Positions 1 to 10,121 of a stretch of 64,000 bases of DNA are shown here, one piece after another (position 1 is the stretch's first letter; the number at the start of each line of letters is the position of its first letter). The notes under the pieces were generated by a model. It saw nothing but the letters and a program-made list of their open reading frames with translations, was not told the origin of the DNA and searched no databases. Source of the DNA: Planctomycetota bacterium (GTDB taxonomy: Bacteria; Planctomycetota; UBA1135; UBA2386); the NCBI GenBank assembly GCA_028281765.1, contig JANQJF010000016.1:1-64000 (forward strand), in the 5' to 3' direction. A program made the translations under genes and the position numbers.

Positions 1-1
1 C

Positions 2-70
2 GTCGCTCGCGGCGTCCAATTCGTCAACGGATCCCCTGTCAAAGAAACCCCTGAGACGGAGGCCGCCTGA
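2..70 (+). CDS. 3' end of an unidentified gene (partial)
   Basis: An open frame enters from the window edge and stops at TGA 68-70. The visible 22 residues end in VQFVNGSPVKETPETEAA. Codon third positions are mostly G or C, as in neighbouring genes. The tail loosely resembles the C-terminus of periplasmic adaptor (HlyD/AcrA-like) proteins, but this is too short to assign. A hairpin array follows it. Confidence 0.4.
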   Translation, partial: VARGVQFVNGSPVKETPETEAA

Positions 71-177
71 TGAGTTTCCACACCCATTGACGCGACCTCG
101 CCGTTCGGGGCCGGTGGTCGCGAAGCGGGGTTCATTCACTCCTATAACCTAACCGAACACGCGCACCCGCACCGAGA

Positions 178-320
178 CGCCGCTTCGCGGCGCCCTTCGT
201 TTAGGCAACCGCTCGCTCCGCTCGCTAGGCAACTGGGCGCTGCGCGCCCTTAGGCAATCGTCCGCTGCGCGGACTAGGCAGCAGCGCGCTGCGCGCGCTC
301 CGGCAAGTCGCTTCGCGACT
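178..320. repeat. Array of short hairpins separated by TAGGCAA-like spacers
   Basis: Five perfect stem-loops lie at 178-192, 235-249, 260-274, 83-99 of the next block (283-299) and 306-320. Each has a 6-7 bp stem and a 3-nt loop, TTC or TGC. The stem sequences differ but always pair (CGCCGC/GCGGCG, GGGCGC/GCGCCC, GTCCGC/GCGGAC, AGCGCGC/GCGCGCT, AGTCGC/GCGACT). Copies of (T)TAGGCAA or a one- to two-base variant separate them at 201, 226, 250, 275 and 300, giving a period near 25-27 nt. One unit (209-225) does not fold. It lies between two convergent gene ends. Confidence 0.75.
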
Positions 321-356
321 GCGGGGGCCGTGCGGCAGTGGGCGGTTCACGGTCTT

Positions 357-1256
357 TCACCCCCGCGGATGAAACTTCTCATGCGTCTTCCGCAACCGCT
401 GCCGATCCACATGCGTGTACACCTGCGTCGTCGCCAACGACGCATGACCCAAAATCTCCTGGATCACCCTCAGATCCGCGCCTCCTTCGACCAGATGCGT
501 CGCGAACGAGTGTCGCAGCGTGTGCGGCGAACACGCAACGTTCACCCCCGCGCGTTGCGCCGCGGCCTGGACGATCTGGTAGATCCGGATCCGATCGAGC
601 TGGCGGCCCGTGCGCGACAAGAACATCGCGTCCTCGGCTTTCGTGTCGACGCAGCGACGTCGGGCCGCGAGGACGGGTCGCGATTCGCGGAGGTGGCGCT
701 CGAGGAGTTCGACGGCGAGCGGCGAGAGCGGTGCGAGTCGCTCTTTGTTGCCCTTCCCGCGCAGTTTCAAGAACGAGTGCTCGCGTAGGAAGCCGTCGGT
801 GCGGAGCGTCGCGACTTCCGAGACGCGGCAGCCCGTGGCGTAGAGCACGTGCAGAATGCACTGGTCGCGCAGGCCGAGCGGGGTGTCCGTGGCGCCGATG
901 CCGTCCGTCAGCAAGCGTTCGACCGCGCGGCGGCCGAGAGCTTTGGGAAGGCGCTGTTCGTGGCGCACTCCGAGCAGTCCTTCGCTCGGATCCTCTTCGA
1001 GGATTCCTTCGGCGACCAAGAACTTACAGAAGCCCCGAATCGCGGCGATCGCCCGGACGACGGAGGCCGGCGCGTGCGTGCGACGCAACGAACCGAGGTG
1101 CTCGAGGATGGCTGCGCGGTCTGGCAACGCTGGAGCGTCCTCGAGGAGGCGGGTGAGGTCGCGGCGGTAGGCGGCGACCGTGTGCTTGGAGAGCTGCAGC
1201 TCGGCCCCGAGGTAGACGAGAAAATCGGCCAGTCGGTGTCGGCTTTCGGTCGTCAA
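357..1256 (-). CDS. xerD: Tyrosine recombinase, XerC/XerD family
   Basis: A 299-residue site-specific recombinase expected to resolve chromosome dimers at dif. An N-terminal SAM-like core-binding domain (about 5-90) precedes the catalytic domain. All six family residues are visible: R144 in TGCRVSE, K168 in GKGNKER, H245 and R248 in HTLRHSFATH, H271 in LGHASL and the nucleophile Y280 in VYTHVD. Length is normal (about 300). The tail RLRKTHEKFHPRG looks more XerD- than XerC-like, but the C/D assignment is uncertain. The start is a TTG with GGAG six bases upstream. No partner Xer gene or dif site was recognised here. Confidence 0.9.
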   Translation of the reverse strand: MTTESRHRLADFLVYLGAELQLSKHTVAAYRRDLTRLLEDAPALPDRAAILEHLGSLRRTHAPASVVRAIAAIRGFCKFLVAEGILEEDPSEGLLGVRHEQRLPKALGRRAVERLLTDGIGATDTPLGLRDQCILHVLYATGCRVSEVATLRTDGFLREHSFLKLRGKGNKERLAPLSPLAVELLERHLRESRPVLAARRRCVDTKAEDAMFLSRTGRQLDRIRIYQIVQAAAQRAGVNVACSPHTLRHSFATHLVEGGADLRVIQEILGHASLATTQVYTHVDRQRLRKTHEKFHPRG

Positions 1257-1397
1257 GAATCACTCCGCCGGAGTGGCACCGTACTCGCGGGCGGCCGATT
1301 CGTCACGGAGAGCGCGAAACTCCGTGGCTCTTCCGGGCTACTGGAGGGCCTTCCAGAGCAGTGCGTCGAGGCCCTCGTGGCCCGTTTCGGGACTGCC

Positions 1398-1426
1398 TTG
1401 ACCACCGTCGAGAGCCGGCGTATGGT
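1398..1426 (+). promoter_or_regulatory. Sigma-70-type promoter for the DksA/TraR-like gene
   Basis: TTGACC (1398-1403), a 17-base spacer and TATGGT (1421-1426) lie about 125 bases before the start codon at 1552. This is one of the better consensus matches in the window. Confidence 0.55.
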
Positions 1427-1551
1427 CCTCGCCCCTCGCGCGGCGGGACCAGCGTTTCGTCAGCAACAAGGGGCGCTCAAGGCCCAGGCCAGGAGCGTTC
1501 GAAGAGCACCTTCACAGCAACTTCAACTGCGAAAGATCGGGACAGCGACCG

Positions 1552-1983
1552 ATGCCAAAACCGACGAAGGCCGAACTGAGCAAGTACAAGAAACTGCTCG
1601 AACACCACCTGGCCAGCTTGCGCGGAGATGTCGGATCCATGAAGGACGAAGCGCTACGCGCTTCGGAGCAGGACTCGTCCGTCGACCACCTCGCCGACCA
1701 GGGCACGGACAATTACGACCAGGGCTTCCTGCTCGGCCTGATCGAGAACGAGGAAGAGACGATCCAGCTCATCGAGGAGGCACTCGATCGGATCGACGGC
1801 AAGGGGGACTACCCCTTCGGCATGTGCAAGATGTGCGCTGACGAGGCCGAAGAGGCCAAGGCGAACAAGTCGAAGAAGAAGATCGACCCTTGGATCCCCA
1901 AGGCACGGCTCGAATACCTCCCTTGGGCTCGCTACTGCGTCGAGCACCAGCAGCAGGTCGAGCAGAATCGCGAGAGCGCCTGA
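1552..1983 (+). CDS. DksA/TraR-family RNA polymerase-binding protein with a variant zinc finger
   Basis: A 143-residue protein with an N-terminal helical hairpin (about 5-85) and a C-terminal zinc-finger region, the DksA/TraR layout. Family members bind in the RNA polymerase secondary channel and modulate initiation, often with ppGpp. The finger is unusual: C92-x2-C95 is followed after 33 residues by C129-x2-H132, so the fourth ligand is His and the loop is about 16 residues longer than in DksA, carrying a Lys-rich stretch. The start of the second half (IPKARLEYLPWARYCVEH) is a clear family match. It has its own promoter and is followed by lspA. Confidence 0.8.
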   Translation: MPKPTKAELSKYKKLLEHHLASLRGDVGSMKDEALRASEQDSSVDHLADQGTDNYDQGFLLGLIENEEETIQLIEEALDRIDGKGDYPFGMCKMCADEAEEAKANKSKKKIDPWIPKARLEYLPWARYCVEHQQQVEQNRESA

Positions 1984-2037
1984 TCTTCGCCGGCTCGGGA
2001 AAGCATCCGGGCCGCGGGCTCGCTATGGTGTGGCGCC

Positions 2038-2622
2038 GTGAACTCGCAGGTCGATAGCACCGTGGATTCCACGCAGCCGAACGCGGTCGAGAAGGCCCGT
2101 CTCTTCGTCGGCAAGGCCTGGTTCTGGGTGCCGATCGCGCCCTTCGTGATCCTGGACCTGTGGTCCAAGGCCGCGGTCTTCGCGTTCCTGCAAGAGCGCT
2201 ACAGCCACTTGCCGGCAGGCGCCCGCGAGTATCCGATCGTCGAGTCCCCGTTCGGGTTCAGCTTCGTCGCGTGGCGCAACCGCGGGACGATTTGGGGCCT
2301 CGGCAAGGACTTCAACTTCGGCCTCATCATCCTCCGCTTCGCGACCATGGCATTGCTGCTTTGGTTCGCGGCCAAGACGCCTCGCCGCAGCAAGCTGCAG
2401 CAGCTCGTGCTCGGGCTGATCATGGCCGGGGCGATCGGCAACCTTTACGACAACCTCTTCGAGCACGACCGCGCGGTGCGGGACTTCCTGAAGTTCTTCT
2501 GGCCGAACCCGGGGGGCGAGGACGCCATCTTCCCGGCGTTCAACGTCGCGGACTCGTGCATCTGCGTCGGCGCGATCACCCTCGCGATCCTGCTTTGGCG
2601 GGAAGACGCCCGAGAAAGCTGA
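2038..2622 (+). CDS. lspA: Lipoprotein signal peptidase (signal peptidase II)
   Basis: An inner-membrane aspartic protease that cleaves the signal peptide of prolipoproteins after diacylglyceryl modification. In 194 residues there are four hydrophobic segments (about 28-50, 93-112, 120-136, 170-187). The two catalytic Asp residues sit in the family motifs: D138 in GNLYDN and D172 in FNVADSCI. NRGTIWG at 81-87 corresponds to the conserved N-x-G-x-x-x-G. It is longer than typical (about 165) because of an N-terminal extension and a longer loop. The start is GTG with no obvious Shine-Dalgarno; a TATGGT box (2024-2029) ends only 8 bases upstream. A lipoprotein substrate candidate is encoded at 23489-24148. 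Confidence 0.92.
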   Translation: MNSQVDSTVDSTQPNAVEKARLFVGKAWFWVPIAPFVILDLWSKAAVFAFLQERYSHLPAGAREYPIVESPFGFSFVAWRNRGTIWGLGKDFNFGLIILRFATMALLLWFAAKTPRRSKLQQLVLGLIMAGAIGNLYDNLFEHDRAVRDFLKFFWPNPGGEDAIFPAFNVADSCICVGAITLAILLWREDARES

Positions 2623-2644
2623 CAGTTTTTGCGAAGACTCGGCC

Positions 2645-2670
2645 GAAGTGTGATCTATATTCCACACTTC
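2645..2670 (+). promoter_or_regulatory. Perfect inverted repeat around a -10 box, upstream of the secA operon
   Basis: GAAGTGTG (2645-2652) and CACACTTC (2663-2670) form a perfect 8 bp dyad around a 10-base centre that holds TATATT (2656-2661), a good -10 match. No convincing -35 is seen at normal spacing. It lies 82 bases before the TTG start at 2752, so it could be an operator over the promoter of the receiver protein/small ORF/secA cluster. A transcribed hairpin after lspA is the alternative. Confidence 0.5.
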
Positions 2671-2751
2671 CCACCCAAGTCCCTGGCGCTGCGTCAGTTC
2701 GGCGCCGGAAGTCGTCGAGATCGACTTCGACGACACACCGAGAGGTAGCCG

Positions 2752-3585
2752 TTGAAGCTCGAGGAACTCACGCTCGGCATGCTGACCCAAGCGGTCGAGA
2801 ACTACCTCGAACTCGCCTACCGTGGGGCGCAGAAGCCGCGCTGGGTGCCGGACCTCGACCTGCCGACGGACGCGGGACCCGCGCGCCTGCTCGAGCTGTT
2901 CCAGTCGGACCATGACGATGGGGAGCCGCCGCGCTACACGATGCGTCTCGGCAACCGGAACTACCCGTTCATGAAACTGGTGTTCCAGGAGCACATGGTC
3001 TCGGGCGCGTTCCTGTTCGCCGTCGACACCCACGACGAGATGGACATCAAGCCGGACTACCCGGACTACGACGCGTGGATGGCGGTGCGACGGTTCAACC
3101 ACGACTTGAAGGTCGAGATCGAGCGGCGCTTCCGGGACATCGGGGTTTCGACCGCGGCGGATCTCCGCCGCGAGGTCGCCGAGCGGTGCGAGGGGCGGTT
3201 CGGGGAGTGCAACGACCGCAAGATCCTCGTCGTCGACGATGAAGAGGACCTCGCCGAGGCCGTGGAAACCCTCTTGCTGACACAGGGTTACACCACCTTC
3301 AAGGCCTACGATGGGCGGCAGGGTCTGGAGCAGGCGCTGGCGCTGCGCCCCGACATGATTCTGCTCGACTACGAGCTGCCGGAAATGGACGGCCTCGAGG
3401 TCATCGCGGCGCTCCGCGCAAATGTCGTCACTCGCGACATTCCGGTCTTGCTGTGCACGGCCAGCAAGATCAGTATGCAAGATATCCACGAGGCCGATGG
3501 CTTCCTCGCGAAGCCGTATTCGGAGGGCCTCCTCTACAAGATGGTCAGCCACGTCATGGACAGCAAGCGCGAGGCGAGCTCGTGA
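2752..3585 (+). CDS. Response regulator with an unclassified N-terminal domain
   Basis: 277 residues. The C-terminal part (about 155-272) is a receiver domain: acidic pair D162/D163 in LVVDDEED, phosphoacceptor D206 in ILLDYELPEMDG, T236 in LLCTAS and K254 in FLAKPYS. The first 150 residues form a domain I do not recognise, with many acidic and aromatic residues (KPDYPDYDAWMAVRRFNHD). No DNA-binding output domain is present. The start is TTG with AGAGG about six bases upstream. Its end overlaps the next small ORF by GTGA, which implies translational coupling. The partner kinase is not adjacent. Confidence 0.8.
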   Translation: MKLEELTLGMLTQAVENYLELAYRGAQKPRWVPDLDLPTDAGPARLLELFQSDHDDGEPPRYTMRLGNRNYPFMKLVFQEHMVSGAFLFAVDTHDEMDIKPDYPDYDAWMAVRRFNHDLKVEIERRFRDIGVSTAADLRREVAERCEGRFGECNDRKILVVDDEEDLAEAVETLLLTQGYTTFKAYDGRQGLEQALALRPDMILLDYELPEMDGLEVIAALRANVVTRDIPVLLCTASKISMQDIHEADGFLAKPYSEGLLYKMVSHVMDSKREASS

Positions 3586-3887
3586 GGAACGAGCCCGAGG
3601 CGCGCACGCATTCGGTCGGGACCCGCTGCGGGTCCGCGATGACGGTGCTGTTCTTGCTGCTGTTCGCGACCGCCGTCGGTCCGAATCAGCGCAGCGCGAC
3701 GATGAGCGTGCGCGCCGCGGAGCGCGTGGCGTCGATCGATCTCTGCGCGTTCGAGTCGCGGGCCGTGCCGGGTGCGTTCACCTTGCTCGAGGCTCCGGAG
3801 TCTCGCGCAGCGATCAGCCGCGGCAGTGAGCCGCCGCGCTTCTTGCGGATCGACTCGGCCGGCTTGCCGGGTCCACGCGCGCCCTGA
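3582..3887 (+). CDS. Small exported peptide upstream of secA; candidate SecM-like arrest peptide
   Basis: A 101-residue ORF starting at GTG, with GAGG seven bases upstream inside the preceding gene and a GTGA overlap with its stop. Residues 15-31 look like a signal peptide: Arg, then the hydrophobic core MTVLFLLLFATA with an A-x-A site. The body (32-85) has no recognised domain. The C-terminus is RIDSAGLPGPRAP followed by UGA. SecM is an exported peptide encoded upstream of secA that stalls at an Arg-Ala-Gly-Pro end, and other arrest peptides stall at RAPP or RAPG. The match of position, signal and C-terminus suggests a similar role, but this is inference and no homologue is known to me. It could also be an ordinary small secreted protein. 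Confidence 0.6.
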   Translation: MRNEPEARTHSVGTRCGSAMTVLFLLLFATAVGPNQRSATMSVRAAERVASIDLCAFESRAVPGAFTLLEAPESRAAISRGSEPPRFLRIDSAGLPGPRAP

Positions 3888-3895
3888 GAGCGGAG

Positions 3896-4036
3896 CCGGA
3901 GGAGCCTCCGGTCCTGCGGCCGCTACGCGTCGTGGCGTCGCATCGATCCGCTGTCGGCATGCCCGCGCACGGTGCGCACTTGCCGCGTTTCCGCAATCAG
4001 AATCAGTGACCCGCACGGCGGGTCCTCCGTCAGGAG
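3896..4036 (+). promoter_or_regulatory. secA leader with hairpins near the Shine-Dalgarno
   Basis: Between the small ORF and secA, CCGGAG/CTCCGG forms a hairpin at 3896-3911 with a GAGC loop, only eight bases after the ORF's stop. A second, GACCCG/CGGGTC, lies at 4008-4024. The secA Shine-Dalgarno GGAG (4033-4036) can pair with CTCC at 4025-4028 or at 3906-3909. A ribosome stalled at the stop near 3887 would reach the first hairpin. No fold was computed. Confidence 0.4.
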
Positions 4037-4043
4037 AAGTGAG

Positions 4044-6926
<2,883 letters not shown>

Positions 6927-6951
6927 GAATCGCAGGGGGTGATAGGGCGAC

Positions 6952-8289
6952 GTGACGGCTGAGACGCGGGCACTGAGTCTGTGGTGGGGCGCAGCGACGC
7001 TCGTCGTCTACCACGTCCTGGTGGCGCTGCTCGCCGTCGTGTTCTCGCCCGTGATCCTCTGGCGGTTCACGTTCGATCGCCGCTATCGCATCGGGTTGCG
7101 GGAGCGGACCGGCGTCGTGCCGCCGACGCCGGCCGATCGTCGCGCGGTTTGGATCCACGGCGTCTCCGTCGGCGAGGTCAAGGCGGCCGCGACTCTGATC
7201 GAGGGGTTGCGCCGTGATCACCCCGAGCTCGACATCGTCGTCTCGACGACGACGTCCACCGGCCAGAAGGTCGCGCGCGAGCTCTATCCGGACGTGCGCG
7301 TCATCTACTACCCGCTGGACCTCGGGTGGTTTCCCGGGCGCGCGCTCGATCGTATCCGACCCTGCTGCGTGCTGCTCATGGAGCTGGAGATCTGGCCGAA
7401 CTTCCTGCAGGCGGCCGCGCGCCGGCGCGTGCCGGTCGCGGTCATCAACGGTCGCATCTCCGCGAGTAGCTTCCGCGGCTATCGGTTCGTCCGGTGGCTG
7501 CTGCCGCAGCTGCGCTTCCTCGGTCTCTACTGCGTGCAGACCGAGGCGTATCGCGAGCGCCTCCTCGCGCTCGGCGTGTCGAGCGATCGCATCGTCGTGA
7601 CCGGCAACATGAAGTACGACGGCGTGTTGCTGAAGAGCGCGCCGGACGAGTCGTCCGTCCTGCGGGACTGGCTGACGCGCGATGGTCGGCAGGTGCTCGT
7701 GTGCGGCTCGACGCACGGTCGCGAGGACGAGTGGGTCGCGGCGGCGATCGGGCGGATGGAGTCGGCCGCAGGAGACGGGGTTCGCCTCGTCACGGTGCCG
7801 CGGCATCCCGAGCGTTCGACCGCGGTCGTGGACTCGCTGCGAGCGCACGGATTCCGCACGGTGCGCTGGAGTGAGTGCAACGCGGGCGACCTGCCGAAGC
7901 TCGGCAACAGCGCGGTGGTCGTGGTCGACACGATCGGTCGGCTGGAGACGTTCTACGGCGCGTGCGACGTCGCGTTCGTCGGCGGCAGTCTCGTGCCGCA
8001 CGGTGGCCAGAACATGATGGAGCCGGCCGCGCTCGGGAAACCGACTCTGTTCGGGCCGCACACCGAGAACTTCCGCACCGACGTCGAGCTCCTGCTGAGC
8101 GCGGACGCGGCCGTGCAGGTCGAGGGGATCGAGTCGCTGCGGCCTGCGCTACTGCGTCTGCTCGAGGACCGGACCGAGCGCGAACGCATCGCGCATCGAG
8201 CGATCGACGTCATCCGCTCGAACCAGGGTGCGACGGATCGGACGCTGGGTCTGCTTCGTCCGCTCCTGGACAAGCGGACGACCGCTTGA
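6952..8289 (+). CDS. waaA: 3-deoxy-D-manno-octulosonic acid (Kdo) transferase
   Basis: A glycosyltransferase (GT-B fold, GT30) that transfers Kdo from CMP-Kdo to lipid IVA at the inner face of the cytoplasmic membrane. 445 residues, the usual length. One N-terminal membrane anchor (about 15-40) precedes the N-terminal domain with IHGVSVGEVKAA, whose Glu is the catalytic base in the family, and later ELEIWPN, VTGNMKYDG and GGQNMMEPAALGKPTLFGP, all typical WaaA motifs. The start is GTG with a G-rich Shine-Dalgarno about ten bases upstream. It lies 25 bases after secA and is probably cotranscribed. Its presence is the best evidence here for an LPS-bearing outer membrane. Confidence 0.93.
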   Translation: MTAETRALSLWWGAATLVVYHVLVALLAVVFSPVILWRFTFDRRYRIGLRERTGVVPPTPADRRAVWIHGVSVGEVKAAATLIEGLRRDHPELDIVVSTTTSTGQKVARELYPDVRVIYYPLDLGWFPGRALDRIRPCCVLLMELEIWPNFLQAAARRRVPVAVINGRISASSFRGYRFVRWLLPQLRFLGLYCVQTEAYRERLLALGVSSDRIVVTGNMKYDGVLLKSAPDESSVLRDWLTRDGRQVLVCGSTHGREDEWVAAAIGRMESAAGDGVRLVTVPRHPERSTAVVDSLRAHGFRTVRWSECNAGDLPKLGNSAVVVVDTIGRLETFYGACDVAFVGGSLVPHGGQNMMEPAALGKPTLFGPHTENFRTDVELLLSADAAVQVEGIESLRPALLRLLEDRTERERIAHRAIDVIRSNQGATDRTLGLLRPLLDKRTTA

Positions 8290-8351
8290 ACCCGACTCGC
8301 CTTCGAGTCGCGCCCCCTCGTCTTTCGATCGCCAGATTCGAAAACGGAACG

Positions 8352-8447
8352 TCAGGCGACGAACGCCAGAACGCACAACATCAAAAGGCTCAGCAGAGTC
8401 AGGACCACGGACGTGCGGTGGTGGACCAATGTGGCAGCACGCATCAT
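8352..8447 (-). CDS. Possible 31-residue membrane peptide
   Basis: A short minus-strand ORF in the 507-base gap between waaA and metK. ATG-ATG opens MMRAATLVHHRTSVV, followed by a hydrophobic run (TLLSLLMLCVLAFVA) up to the stop, so it would be a single-pass or toxin-like membrane peptide with a basic N-terminus. A promoter-like pair lies at 8477-8505, which would leave a leader of roughly 25 bases. There is no clear Shine-Dalgarno. Chance ORFs of this length are common, so this rests on the membrane-segment composition and the promoter. Confidence 0.35.
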   Translation of the reverse strand: MMRAATLVHHRTSVVLTLLSLLMLCVLAFVA

Positions 8448-8476
8448 TTCGGTGGAACAGACAGAAACAACGCTCG

Positions 8477-8505
8477 ATGGTAATCCGTCGAGGCGGTCTG
8501 GTCCA
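8477..8505 (-). promoter_or_regulatory. Promoter-like pair upstream of the small minus-strand ORF
   Basis: Reading the minus strand: TGGACC (8505-8500), 17 bases, TACCAT (8482-8477). Both hexamers match the sigma-70 consensus at four of six positions. It would transcribe the 31-codon ORF that starts at 8447. Confidence 0.3.
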
Positions 8506-8547
8506 GCGACCATAGTCCGCGACGGCGGGGAAGTTGCGCCGGCACCG

Positions 8548-8578
8548 GCCGGTGGGCCCGCAGCGCGGGGGCACCGGC
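8548..8578. other. GC-rich imperfect hairpin in the metK upstream region
   Basis: GCCGGTG (8548-8554) pairs with CACCGGC (8572-8578), and after a two-by-two mismatch CCCGC pairs with GCGGG around an AGC loop. It lies about 220 bases before metK. It has no U-tract. I could not match the metK upstream region to a SAM riboswitch. The rest of the 8290-8796 gap holds only the small minus-strand ORF described above. Confidence 0.4.
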
Positions 8579-8796
8579 ACTAATCGACTGTCGTTGTTGT
8601 GGTTGGGTTCGGCTCACGGTCGTCCGAACGAGACCAGAGCCGGGCTGCGGGAGCGCGTGACGCAATCTTCGGGACTCGGCTGGATGAACCGGCGAGTCGT
8701 CGCTACAGTCCGCGCCCCAATCCGCCGAGATTCATACCCAAGCCCCCGGGCGCGGTTCGCTCCGTGCCCTCCGTCCCGAACACGAACACACCGACG

Positions 8797-9963
8797 ATGA
8801 GTCAAGAACCCCGCCTGTTTACCAGCGAGTCCGTGAGTGAAGGCCACCCGGACAAGGTCTGCGACCAAATCTCCGACGCTGTCCTGGATGCCGCCTTCGC
8901 GGAAGATCCCGGCTCGCGCGTCGCGTGCGAGACCCTCACGTCGCGCGGCCTCGTCGTCGTCGCCGGTGAGATCACGACGGACGCCTACATCGACGTGCAG
9001 ACGGTCGCGCGCGATGTGATTGCGGACATCGGCTACAACGATCCTGCGGTCGGCTTCGATGCGAACTCGTGCGCGGTCCTGACCGCGATCGGGGAGCAGT
9101 CGAAGGACATCGCGCTCGGCGTCGATGCGGCGACCTCGCAGAGCAAGGAGCAGGGCGCAGGTGACCAGGGCATGATGTTCGGCTACGCGTGCCGCGAGAC
9201 GGATTGCCTGATGCCGTTCCCGATCCACTTCAGCCACCGGATCCTCGAGGATCTCGCGACGGCGCGGAAGTCGGGTCGCTTCGACTTCCTCCGCCCCGAC
9301 TCGAAGAGCCAGCTGACCGTCGAGTACGGCGACGACAACATGCCGAAGCGCATCCACACGGTCGTCATCTCGCACCAGCACACCGATTCCGTGAGCGATT
9401 CGGATCTGCACGCGGCGCTGCGCACGGTGGCCGAAGAGACCCTCCCGGGGGAATTGCTCGACAACGACACCCGCTGGTTCCTGAACCCGACCGGTCGCTT
9501 CGTCGAGGGTGGGCCGAAGGCCGACGCCGGTCTGACCGGACGCAAGATCATCGTCGACACCTACGGCGGCATGGGCCGTCACGGCGGCGGCGCGTTCTCG
9601 GGCAAGGATCCGAGCAAGGTCGACCGCTCGGCGGCCTACGCGTCGCGCTGGGTCGCGAAGCACGTCGTGGCCGCCGGCTGGGCCGATCGCTGCGAAGTCC
9701 AGGTCGCCTACGCGATCGGCATCGCCGAACCGGTCAGCATTCGCTGCGACACTTTCGGCACCCTGAACAAGGACGCGTTCGCGGACGACGTCGCGCTCAC
9801 CCAAAAGGTGCGCGACCACTTCGGCTCGAGCCTGCGCCCGGCCGGGATCGAGGAGCAGTTCCAGCTGCGCCGCCCGATCTACCGCAAGACCGCGGCCTAC
9901 GGCCACTTCGGTCGCGACGACTTCCCGTGGGAGAAGCTCGACCAGCTCGACGCTCTTTCGTGA
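8797..9963 (+). CDS. metK: S-adenosylmethionine synthetase
   Basis: Makes S-adenosylmethionine from methionine and ATP in the cytoplasm, releasing phosphate and pyrophosphate. 388 residues from ATG 8797, normal for the family; the frame is open further upstream, but homologous sequence begins only at [15 protein letters not shown]. Signature motifs are the ATP-binding [12 protein letters not shown] and the phosphate-binding loop [19 protein letters not shown], plus [11 protein letters not shown]. It stands alone, with a 507-base upstream gap and a terminator directly after it. Confidence 0.96.
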   Translation: MSQEPRLFTSESVSEGHPDKVCDQISDAVLDAAFAEDPGSRVACETLTSRGLVVVAGEITTDAYIDVQTVARDVIADIGYNDPAVGFDANSCAVLTAIGEQSKDIALGVDAATSQSKEQGAGDQGMMFGYACRETDCLMPFPIHFSHRILEDLATARKSGRFDFLRPDSKSQLTVEYGDDNMPKRIHTVVISHQHTDSVSDSDLHAALRTVAEETLPGELLDNDTRWFLNPTGRFVEGGPKADAGLTGRKIIVDTYGGMGRHGGGAFSGKDPSKVDRSAAYASRWVAKHVVAAGWADRCEVQVAYAIGIAEPVSIRCDTFGTLNKDAFADDVALTQKVRDHFGSSLRPAGIEEQFQLRRPIYRKTAAYGHFGRDDFPWEKLDQLDALS

Positions 9964-9965
9964 TT

Positions 9966-9985
9966 CGGGGCTGACACCCCGTTTT
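9966..9985 (+). terminator. Intrinsic terminator of metK
   Basis: CGGGG (9966-9970) pairs with CCCCG (9977-9981) around CTGACA, followed by TTTT. It starts three bases after the metK stop codon. Confidence 0.6.
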
Positions 9986-10121
9986 CGCCCGGGTTCTAGG
10001 AGGATTGGCGCCGCCGACGCGGCGCCGCTGCCACCGGTGTTGTGGCGGTCTCCACGAACTTCCGAGTGGTTGCGCGTTCCCTGCGCGGCGTTCGGTACTA
10101 TGGAGTACGTCAGGTTTTGCG

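Noticed and set aside
178..320. CRISPR array
   Set aside because: Units are near 26 bases with variable stems and short constant spacers, and no cas genes are present; this is the reverse of a CRISPR layout.
2647..2668. CRP-type operator (TGTGA...CACA)
   Set aside because: The half-sites are not at the N6 spacing of CRP; the outer 8 bp dyad describes the symmetry better.
2023..3552. Long minus-strand ORF opposite lspA and the response regulator
   Set aside because: It lies antisense to two clear genes and its Arg/Glu/Leu-rich, motif-free translation is typical of the shadow frame in GC-rich DNA.
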